The position numbers and the translations under genes are program-made. From assembly GCA_041838515.1 (NCBI GenBank), contig JBGYPP010000059.1, positions 1 through 11,437 on the forward strand: a DNA stretch of 11,437 nucleotides. The letters are read 5' to 3'. The notes below the pieces were generated by a model, which saw nothing but the letters and a program-made list of their open reading frames with translations, did no database searches and was not told the DNA's origin. Position 1 is the stretch's first letter; the number at the start of each line of letters is the position of its first letter. The DNA comes from JBGYPP01 sp041838515. Its GTDB lineage: Bacteria; Bacillota; Clostridia; Lachnospirales; Lachnospiraceae. Shown here piece by piece: positions 6,294 to 11,437 of this stretch.

Positions 6294-7241
6294 TTAACCC
6301 TTGACCGCTCCCATGGCTATGCCCTGGGTGAAATACTTCTGGAACAGCAGGAATATGGCCAATATAGGCGCAGCCGCCAGCGTGGCGCCGGCCATAATCA
6401 AACCAAAGTCCGTGGCATTCTCCGCCTGTAGTTTTGCTATACCCAGGGAGATGGTCAGCATATTGGTGCTGGAGAGCATGATCAACTGCATAAAGTAGTC
6501 ATTCCAGCTGTTGATAAAGGTAAAGATGGCCAATGCGCCAATGCCGGGCTTTACCATGGGAACCACGATCTGCATAAAGGTACGCCACTCGCTAGCGCCA
6601 TCTATGCGCGCAGCCTCCAGCATCTCACCGGGCACACCCTCAGAAAACTGCTTCATCAAGAATACGCCGAAAGGCCAACCCACTACTGGGAATATCACCG
6701 CCCATATCTTATTGTACAATTGCAGTGCAGACATCTCCTTGAGCAGGGGGATCAAAATAACCTGCTTGGGCAGAGCCATGGCGCAGACAATCAAGGTAAA
6801 CAGTACCACACGGCCCCGGAAGCGCTTCTTGGCCAGCGCATATCCGGCCATAGTGGAGGTGGCGCAGGTGAGTACCATGGCCGCCACAGCCATAAATACC
6901 GTATTCACAAGCCAGCGCAGAGCTCCGGGTACAGTGGGTCCGGCGGAGAAGATAACAGGCTTGCCCGTATCTGACCAGCCGGCGCTAAAAGGTATGGCCA
7001 GCTCCCACAGAGGCGCTTTTTGGCGGCTGAACAGTTTTTTGAAATTATCCATTACCCACTCGCTGGGAAACCATTCCGGCGTTGTGGCGTTGATGGATAC
7101 AGCCGTCTTAAATGAACCGGTAATAATCCAGTACAGAGGAAAGGTAAACAATATAGCCAATATGACCAATATTACCCAACACATGATATCATAGGCATTT
7201 ACCCTATGCACATCATGCCGCTTTTCACTTTCTTTTGCCAT
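6294..7241 (-). CDS. Carbohydrate ABC transporter permease, MalG/UgpE type (probable sialic acid uptake)
   Basis: Inner-membrane subunit of about 315 aa of a CUT1-type sugar importer. Six hydrophobic spans are visible: the first near residues 20-42 (DIMCWVILVILAILFTFPLY), the rest spread from WLVNTVFMAVAAMVL to the last one near the C-terminus. The cytoplasmic EAA loop, which docks on the ATPase, reads EAARIDGASEWRTFMQIVVP. Between spans 1 and 2 there is an extended external loop (about 60-105, Pro/Gly/Trp-rich). The ATG at 7241 has GGAGG 5 nt upstream; one at 7253 lies inside the ribosome site. It pairs with the permease gene 51 bp upstream. No ATP-binding subunit is in the window; CUT1 importers often use a shared ATPase encoded elsewhere. 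Confidence 0.92.
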   Translation of the reverse strand: MAKESEKRHDVHRVNAYDIMCWVILVILAILFTFPLYWIITGSFKTAVSINATTPEWFPSEWVMDNFKKLFSRQKAPLWELAIPFSAGWSDTGKPVIFSAGPTVPGALRWLVNTVFMAVAAMVLTCATSTMAGYALAKKRFRGRVVLFTLIVCAMALPKQVILIPLLKEMSALQLYNKIWAVIFPVVGWPFGVFLMKQFSEGVPGEMLEAARIDGASEWRTFMQIVVPMVKPGIGALAIFTFINSWNDYFMQLIMLSSTNMLTISLGIAKLQAENATDFGLIMAGATLAAAPILAIFLLFQKYFTQGIAMGAVKG

Positions 7242-7292
7242 GATAACCTCCATCGCTGTGCAAAATATCTACTATTCCTATCCGGGGCTGCC

Positions 7293-8213
7293 TTATTTTT
7301 CCTTGGCCAATTGGAATTGTACAGCCGACAGCAGGGCGATGATCAACGCCAGCACCACGCCCATGGCATTGGCATAACCATACCGGTAGAGCTTAAACAC
7401 GTTGTAGTAGATATTGTACATAATCGTGTTCGTGCTCTGGTTAGGGCCGCCGCTGGTAAGCAATTGAATAAGCGCAAAGCATTGGAAACTGTTGATAGTT
7501 GTGATAACCAGTATATACAAGGTGGTCGGCATAATCTGCGGCCACTTAATCTTCCAAAATAGTTGCAGATCTGTCGCTCCGTCTACCTGTGCCGCCTCCA
7601 CTAGGGAATGGTCCACGTTGCCCAGAGCGGATACATACAGAACTATGGGCTGGCCCACGGAGGTGGTGATCAAAATCAGGATAATACACCAGAGAGCGAA
7701 ACGCTCATCACCCAGCCAGTTGATATTCTCCTCCAAAAGACCGGTTTTCTGCCCTATGTAGTTGAAGATGCCATAGTAGTTGTTAAACATCCACTTCCAC
7801 ACCACAGTTACGGCCACAGAGCCGGTAACCACGGGCAGATAGAATATGCAGCGGAAAATGGAAAGCGCCTTGCTGTTCATCCTATAGATGGCCGAGGACA
7901 CCCACAGAGAGAAAGCGCCAACCACTGGCACAGATACGATTACAATCAAAAAGGTATTCTTCAGCGTCTTGAGGAATATGGGATCCTGCCACAGCTCTAT
8001 ATAGTTGGCAAGCCCTATAAACACGTCCTTGGTATTTCTTCCCATAGAAGAGTCAAAGAAGCTGGTGTATACACAAAGCATCATGGGAAAAACGACAAAT
8101 CCAAAAAAGAATATCAAACTAGGCAGTAAAAACAGGTATGCGACACGGGTTTCTCTCCTGGCCAGAACTTTACTTCTTGCCGGTTCTTTGTATGCTTGTG
8201 CCAAGGATATCAC
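7293..8213 (-). CDS. Carbohydrate ABC transporter permease, MalF/UgpA type (probable sialic acid uptake)
   Basis: Membrane partner of the neighbouring permease, about 306 aa. It opens with a charged cytoplasmic segment and a first span near 24-47 (AYLFLLPSLIFFFGFVVFPM), which is typical of MalF/UgpA proteins. Later come further spans, the EAA loop EAAQVDGATDLQLFWKIKWP and the family motif LTSGGPNQSTNT. The start is GTG at 8213 with GAGG only 3 nt upstream. TTG at 8204 is a serious alternative, because AGGTGAT, a strong match to the 16S 3' end, lies 4 nt before it; the protein would lose three residues. The gene comes after a strong terminator-like hairpin that separates it from the binding-protein gene. 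Confidence 0.91.
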   Translation of the reverse strand: MISLAQAYKEPARSKVLARRETRVAYLFLLPSLIFFFGFVVFPMMLCVYTSFFDSSMGRNTKDVFIGLANYIELWQDPIFLKTLKNTFLIVIVSVPVVGAFSLWVSSAIYRMNSKALSIFRCIFYLPVVTGSVAVTVVWKWMFNNYYGIFNYIGQKTGLLEENINWLGDERFALWCIILILITTSVGQPIVLYVSALGNVDHSLVEAAQVDGATDLQLFWKIKWPQIMPTTLYILVITTINSFQCFALIQLLTSGGPNQSTNTIMYNIYYNVFKLYRYGYANAMGVVLALIIALLSAVQFQLAKEK

Positions 8214-8227
8214 CTTCCTCTTCTTCT

Positions 8228-8282
8228 AAAAAAATGCGCACCTTTCTACCTACCAAAAGAGATAAGAAAGAGAAAGGTGCGC
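8228..8282 (-). terminator. Strong terminator/attenuator between binding-protein and permease genes
   Basis: GCGCACCTTTCT (8236-8247) and AGAAAGGTGCGC (8271-8282) form a perfect 12-bp stem with a 23-nt loop. On the minus strand the stem is followed by A and seven Ts (8234-8228). This is a textbook intrinsic terminator placed 60 nt past the binding-protein stop. The permease ribosome site follows almost at once and no promoter fits between, so termination must be partial or regulated. It fits the need for much more binding protein than permease and may also protect the upstream mRNA 3' end. Confidence 0.88.
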
Positions 8283-8342
8283 CTAATCTTTATTGCTACA
8301 CTAGCTAATACTGTACTGCGTAATGAGTGAATATAGCCTAGG

Positions 8343-9740
8343 TTACTGAGCCATAGCCTCAGCTGCTGCTGCGTTTGCCTCGGTCTCAAATGCGGCTACC
8401 TCATCAGCAACTGCGCCGCCGGTGCCTATCCTCTGCAGCATATTCCACCATGCGGTACGAGCCTGCGCCCAACCGGGAACTACCTGATAGTAATCGCCCA
8501 GGGAAGGCATGAAGTTCTTGGTGAACATCTCCATGGTATCAGCCTTCTCAGTGTCAGCATACACGCCGGTTACAGACTTGTGTACAGAGAAGAAGCCGGA
8601 GCTCTGCACGCTCTGCTTAACCTGCTCGGGATCGTTAGCCATAAAGTTGATGAAAGCCTTTGCAGCGGCAATCTTGTTCTCATCGCCATTGTCAAACACG
8701 CCGAAGCCCCAGATACCGCCGGCCAGCTCTACCTTGCCGTCATCGGTGGGGAAGAGCATGGGCAGGATGGTGGAACCGTTATTGGTCTCGCCTGCCGGAG
8801 CGTTGTCGGTGTTGTTCTGCTGCATAGCATTCCAGCACATAGCCACTGCCAGGGTCTCATTGCGGAACAGGGTGATCTCATCTCCACCCACGATGGAAGC
8901 GTCAAAGTTCACGCCCTGCTGAGCCTTCAGAGCCTCCAGAGCCTTGATGTTCTCGGGGCTGTTCACAGCGTAAGCGGTGTGCTCCAGGTTGGTGAAACGG
9001 CCGCTGTACATGTTGTTGATCATAGCCCTGGTACCCTGGTCGCCGCCCTGGCCGCCGCAGTATACGCTCAACACGTTCTTGTGGCCGCTGTCATATACAG
9101 CCTGGATGGCCTTCAGGAAATCGTCGGTGGACTTCCAGGTGTTGGTGGACTCATCCAGATACTGAAGAGCGTCAGCCTTCTCAAAGATGTCCCTGTTGAT
9201 AGCCATGCAGTGAGCGATCATGCACAGGGGATACTCATAGTAGCTGCCGTCGGCGCCCTGGCAAGCGGCTACAACGTTCTCATAGATATCCTTTGCGGAA
9301 TCCTGAGCAAACAGATCGGAAAGGTCAACCATGTAACCCTTTGCGCCCCAGTTGGCAACCAGACGCTCGGGACCTTCCAGCACCAGGTCAGGAGCCTGTC
9401 CTCCCTCGATGGCGGTGTTGATCTGATCATCGCCGTTGGTGTAATCCAGCAGCTCTACAGCCACCTGGATGTTGGGATACTTCTCATTGAAGCTGGCAAT
9501 CAAACCCTCAACCGTAGCTGCATCGCCCCACTTGCCTACAGGGTAGGTCCACAGGGTGATGGATGCATTGAGCTGGGTGTCATCAACCACAGCCTCTGTC
9601 TCCGCCACAGTGCTCTCCACTGCCTCGGTGGTGGCAGCAGCCGTCGTGCTCTCCGTAGCCGTGCTGGCAGTATTGCCGCAAGCAGCCAGGGAGAACAGCA
9701 TGGTCATGGCCAACCCAAGTGCCAAGACTTTCTTTTTCAT
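8343..9740 (-). CDS. Extracellular sugar-binding lipoprotein of ABC transporter (family 1), probable sialic acid binding
   Basis: A 465-aa solute-binding protein anchored on the outer face of the membrane. It starts MKKKVLALG and has a lipobox LAAC at 18-21, so Cys21 should carry the lipid. A Thr/Ala/Glu-rich flexible linker (about 22-55) precedes the mature fold, beginning ASITLWTYPVGKW, which is typical of MalE-like (SBP family 1) proteins. ATG 9740 is supported by AAGGAGG 9 nt upstream and by the signal peptide; the frame extends to 9803 but without either sign. It lies between nanE and two permease genes, so the ligand is probably Neu5Ac or a derivative such as 2,7-anhydro-Neu5Ac. The exact ligand cannot be read from sequence. 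Hairpins on both sides suggest its mRNA segment is made in excess. Confidence 0.92.
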   Translation of the reverse strand: MKKKVLALGLAMTMLFSLAACGNTASTATESTTAAATTEAVESTVAETEAVVDDTQLNASITLWTYPVGKWGDAATVEGLIASFNEKYPNIQVAVELLDYTNGDDQINTAIEGGQAPDLVLEGPERLVANWGAKGYMVDLSDLFAQDSAKDIYENVVAACQGADGSYYEYPLCMIAHCMAINRDIFEKADALQYLDESTNTWKSTDDFLKAIQAVYDSGHKNVLSVYCGGQGGDQGTRAMINNMYSGRFTNLEHTAYAVNSPENIKALEALKAQQGVNFDASIVGGDEITLFRNETLAVAMCWNAMQQNNTDNAPAGETNNGSTILPMLFPTDDGKVELAGGIWGFGVFDNGDENKIAAAKAFINFMANDPEQVKQSVQSSGFFSVHKSVTGVYADTEKADTMEMFTKNFMPSLGDYYQVVPGWAQARTAWWNMLQRIGTGGAVADEVAAFETEANAAAAEAMAQ

Positions 9741-9787
9741 AAGTGCTTTCCTCCTTTTGTCAACACTCGTTGCATGTATCCTCTGAT

Positions 9788-9813
9788 AAATGCCGGACTG
9801 CAACCCGGCAATT
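9788..9813 (-). terminator. Hairpin between nanE and the binding-protein gene
   Basis: TGCCGG (9791-9796) and CCGGCA (9805-9810) form a 6-bp GC-rich stem with an 8-nt loop. It is flanked by AAA (9788-9790) and TTTT (9812-9815), so a few A-U pairs can extend it. On the minus strand only a short T run follows, so it is a weak terminator or, more likely, a processing or stabilising hairpin at the 5' side of the binding-protein mRNA. Confidence 0.5.
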
Positions 9814-9845
9814 TTCAGCCAGTGAAATTCTCTGGAGAACCCAGC

Positions 9846-10556
9846 CTAGGCCAGGCTGTCCAGAGCTTCGGCAAAGGGCTTGGTAATCAGTTGCGGCCTG
9901 GTAATAATGGAACCTACCACCACCGAAAAAGCGCCCAATTCTATCACCCTTTTTGCCTTCTCCGGTGTGTTAATATTGCCCTCAGCTATAACCCTATTTT
10001 TGGCCTTGGCCACAATTTTGCGCAAAATCTCAAAATCATTAGCCTCAATTTTATCACATTTGCTCTGTTCTGTATACCCCACCATGGTGGTGCCTATAAA
10101 ATCAAATCCCAACTCATCGGCGTAGAGCGCCTCCTCCACAGTGGAGCAGTCCGCCATCAGCAGTACATCGGGATATTTGGCCCGTATCTCATGATAGAAA
10201 TCCGCCAAACTCTGCCCGCCCGGCCGGAGATCCTCAGTAGCGGCTACGGCGATAATCTCCGGATCCACCTCCATCAGCTCGTCTATCTCCCGCATAGTGG
10301 GAGTAATATATACCTTGCTGTCAGGATAATCCCTTTTTACTATGCCTATGACCGGCAGGCCGGTAATCTTTTGAATTTCGGCTATATCCTCCTTGGTGTT
10401 GGCTCTTATGCCCAGCGCGCCTCCCTCCATGGCAGCCTTGGCCATTCTGCCCATGATAAAGGAGGAATGTAAAGGCTCAGCGGGCAGCGCCTGGCAGGAA
10501 ACGATCAGCTTCCCCTTTAATTGTTCTACTCGTTGGTCCCTAAGCGTCTTGTCCAC
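9846..10556 (-). CDS. nanE: N-acetylmannosamine-6-phosphate 2-epimerase
   Basis: Converts ManNAc-6-P to GlcNAc-6-P, linking sialic acid breakdown to amino-sugar metabolism. The 236-aa TIM barrel shows the family motifs LIVSCQALPAEPL (Gln22), GGALGIRAN (Arg51), GIVKRDYPDS with the catalytic Lys74, YITPT, MADCST, VIAEGNINTPE with the catalytic Glu192, and VVVGSIITRPQLIT. One departure is AATED at 105-109 where the family often has DAT. The start codon is GTG at 10556, supported by AGGAGG 8 nt upstream and by alignment of the N-terminus with the family; no suitable ATG lies nearby. It is the first gene of the operon, directly behind a strong promoter. Confidence 0.95.
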   Translation of the reverse strand: MDKTLRDQRVEQLKGKLIVSCQALPAEPLHSSFIMGRMAKAAMEGGALGIRANTKEDIAEIQKITGLPVIGIVKRDYPDSKVYITPTMREIDELMEVDPEIIAVAATEDLRPGGQSLADFYHEIRAKYPDVLLMADCSTVEEALYADELGFDFIGTTMVGYTEQSKCDKIEANDFEILRKIVAKAKNRVIAEGNINTPEKAKRVIELGAFSVVVGSIITRPQLITKPFAEALDSLA

Positions 10557-10587
10557 TTTTTTCTCCTCCTTATACCTTATAGCGCTT

Positions 10588-10615
10588 AGTATAGCATTTC
10601 TAAAAATAATTTCAA
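10588..10615 (-). promoter_or_regulatory. Sigma-A-type promoter of the nan operon
   Basis: On the minus strand, -35 TTGAAA (10615-10610), 16-bp spacer and -10 TATACT (10593-10588) preceded by TGC, an extended -10. It lies just 19 nt before the nanE Shine-Dalgarno, so the leader is short (start near 10581). The region upstream is AT-rich, as expected for a strong promoter with an UP-like element. Confidence 0.8.
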
Positions 10616-10784
10616 TATATAATTTTCAATTTGAATGTACTTTCATATTTTTGCCTATTCTGTATTTTTTTCTCTCTTTTTTTTTCACTTGCGTTTATGC
10701 ACAGTGTCTAAAAGAGAAAAGGGTCTTTCAGTACTTTTTCACCCCCTTCCTCTGCCCCTGGGGGCCGTCCGGAAAAAGATCCAA
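10616..10784. other. AT-rich gap between the nan promoter and the tRNA-Cys terminator
   Basis: No gene is seen. It holds the candidate dyads described separately, long T-runs on the plus strand around 10666-10685 and a short CCCCTGGGG palindrome near 10756-10764. Confidence 0.6.
10625..10645. promoter_or_regulatory. Candidate regulator site upstream of the nan -35 box
   Basis: Two overlapping inverted repeats sit 10-30 bp upstream of the -35: TTCAA-T-TTGAA (10625-10635) and TGAA-N6-TTCA (10632-10645). A further TTTCAA forms the -35 itself. Such TGAA/TTCA dyads are plausible for the RpiR-type regulator encoded at the operon end, but I cannot match them to a verified site. Confidence 0.35.
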
Positions 10785-10812
10785 TAAAAAAACCCAGATA
10801 CACTGGGTTTTT
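10785..10812 (-). terminator. Terminator after tRNA-Cys
   Basis: AAAAACCCAG (10788-10797) and CTGGGTTTTT (10803-10812) form a 10-bp stem with a 5-nt loop, and seven Ts follow on the minus strand (including the stem's own run). It begins 1 nt past the tRNA-Cys 3' end and insulates the nan promoter from tRNA transcription. Confidence 0.88.
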
Positions 10813-10813
10813 C

Positions 10814-10885
10814 AGGCGTAGACCGGATTTGAACCGGTGAATCAGGGTGTTGCAGACCCATGCCTTACCACTTGGCTACTACGCC
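10814..10885 (-). tRNA. tRNA-Cys (anticodon GCA)
   Basis: A 72-nt cloverleaf. Acceptor GGCGTAG pairs with CTACGCC, the D-arm is GCC/GGC with AAGTGGTAA, the anticodon loop CTGCAAC gives GCA, and the T-arm is ACCGG TTCAAAT CCGGT. The discriminator base is T, as tRNA-Cys requires. CCA is not encoded. The top pair of the anticodon stem (27-43) is a T-T mismatch, a small oddity. It has its own promoter and terminator. Confidence 0.95.
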
Positions 10886-10895
10886 ATTCGAAAAA

Positions 10896-10923
10896 ATTAT
10901 AGCATATTTTCCAGTGAAGTCAA
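10896..10923 (-). promoter_or_regulatory. Promoter of tRNA-Cys
   Basis: On the minus strand, -35 TTGACT (10923-10918), 16-bp spacer, and a perfect TATAAT (10901-10896) preceded by TGC. Initiation would fall about 4-5 nt before the mature tRNA 5' end at 10885. The layout (16-bp spacer, TGC-extended -10) matches the nan promoter. Confidence 0.85.
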
Positions 10924-10928
10924 AGCCC

Positions 10929-10950
10929 TGGAAAGCCAAAGAGCTTTCCA
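10929..10950. other. Hairpin between the two tRNA genes
   Basis: TGGAAAGC (10929-10936) and GCTTTCCA (10943-10950) form a perfect 8-bp stem with a 6-nt loop. No U-run follows on the minus strand, so it is a weak terminator at best; it may end or process the rRNA-tRNA-Asn transcript just before the tRNA-Cys promoter. Confidence 0.45.
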
Positions 10951-10999
10951 ATACTTTCCCTTGGAAAAATCCCGGGAAACGCCTCCGGCCGGAAAACAA

Positions 11000-11072
11000 C
11001 TCCCCCTGTTGGACTCGAACCAACGACACTGCGGTTAACAGCCGCATGCTCTACCGACTGAGCTAAGGAGGA
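11000..11072 (-). tRNA. tRNA-Asn (anticodon GTT)
   Basis: A 73-nt cloverleaf. Acceptor TCCTCCT pairs with AGGGGGA (one G-T), the D-arm carries AGTCGGTAGA, the anticodon loop CTGTTAA gives GTT, and the T-loop is TTCGAGT in a GTTGG/CCAAC stem. The discriminator is G and CCA is not encoded. It lies 119 nt past the 23S end with no promoter seen, so it is probably cotranscribed with the rRNA. Confidence 0.95.
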
Positions 11073-11191
11073 ATGCCTGGCCTGAATAACGGCACACCAG
11101 CCCCGGAGGGCGGCGACGGTCGAGATGAATTTTGTCGGAAAATCCCGCAGGGTTTTCCTGTTTGAAACCAAAACACTCCGTGTTCCGGTTT
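11073..11191. other. Spacer between 23S rRNA and tRNA-Asn
   Basis: Of about the length of a 5S gene but without 5S sequence or structure. ACCAAAA (11167-11173) can pair with TTTTGGT (11190-11196) across the 23S 3' end, with AACAC/GTGTT nested inside, which fits a processing stem for the 23S 3' end. A second hairpin (GGAAAA/TTTTCC with CCC/GGG) lies near 11137-11159. Confidence 0.6.
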
Positions 11192-11437
11192 TTGGTCAAG
11201 CCCCCGACCGTTAGTGGGCGTCGGCTCCGCGCATTGCTGCGCTTCCACCCCGCCCCTATCTTCCTCGTGTTCTCCAAGGGGTCTTGGGGGAACTATGTCC
11301 CCGCGGATGCCTCTCTTGGGGCGGGCTTCGCGCTTAGATGCCTTCAGCGCTTATCCCTACCGGGCTCGGCTACCCTGCCGTGGGCCTGGAGGCCCAGCAG
11401 GCGCACCGGCGGCCCGTCCGCCCCGGTCCTCTCGTAC
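11192..11437 (-). rRNA. 23S ribosomal RNA, 3' end (partial)
   Basis: The minus strand begins at the window edge with GTACGAGAGGACCGG, the alpha-sarcin/ricin-loop region shared by all 23S genes. It continues with the conserved GGGATAAGCGCTGAAGGCAT, CTAAGCGCGAAGCC, GAAGCGCAGCAATGCG and the closing GGGGGCTTGACC. The 3' end near 11192 is set by analogy with the E. coli terminus and may be off by a few bases. The rest of the gene lies outside the window. Confidence 0.95.

Noticed and set aside
8580..10472. A 630-codon plus-strand ORF antisense to the binding-protein and nanE genes
   Set aside because: It lies opposite two well-supported genes with clear motifs, has no ribosome site or family resemblance, and its openness follows from the codon bias of the opposite strand.
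11073..11191. 5S rRNA in the 23S-tRNA-Asn spacer
   Set aside because: The length fits, but the conserved 5S segments and the terminal helix are absent.

Overview
The window looks like chromosome from an anaerobic Firmicute of the class Clostridia, probably a Lachnospiraceae-type gut bacterium. This is inferred from strong AGGAGG-type Shine-Dalgarno sites, Gram-positive lipoprotein and cell-wall-binding motifs, frequent ATA isoleucine codons, tRNA genes without an encoded CCA, and protein families typical of mucin-foraging clostridia. Every supported gene lies on the minus strand, so transcription runs from the right edge of the window to the left.

Right end (about 10785-11437): the 3' end of a 23S rRNA, then tRNA-Asn, then tRNA-Cys. 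tRNA-Cys has its own strong promoter and is followed at once by a terminator. No 5S gene lies between the 23S and the tRNAs, where it would usually be.

Centre (about 2794-10615): a sialic acid (N-acetylneuraminate) import and catabolism operon. It starts from an extended -10 promoter at 10588-10615 and reads, in order: nanE (ManNAc-6-P 2-epimerase), a lipoprotein sugar-binding protein, two CUT1-type ABC permeases, nanA (Neu5Ac lyase), a YhcH/NanQ-type protein, a ROK kinase (ManNAc kinase) and an RpiR-family regulator. The predicted route is capture by the binding protein, uptake through the permeases, anomer adjustment by YhcH, cleavage to ManNAc and pyruvate by NanA, phosphorylation by NanK, and epimerisation to GlcNAc-6-P by NanE. 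The ATPase, sialidase and nagA/nagB are not in the window. Hairpins divide the operon after nanE, after the binding-protein gene (a very strong 12-bp stem with a T7 run) and after nanA, which suggests graded expression. Between yhcH and nanK is a 299-bp non-coding gap with five exact-length 21-bp tandem repeats that alternate A-B-A-B-A.

Left end (1-2706): trxB (thioredoxin reductase). Abutting its stop codon is a decayed gene fragment, half an SLH domain plus cell-wall-binding repeats, which carries a clear one-base frameshift. Then come a terminator-like hairpin and an IS30-family transposase whose stop codon is the first base of the window.

I see no wholly new system. The most unusual items are the phased 21-bp repeat array inside the nan operon, the trxB/SLH remnant junction, the nested terminators and the 5S-less rRNA-tRNA tail.
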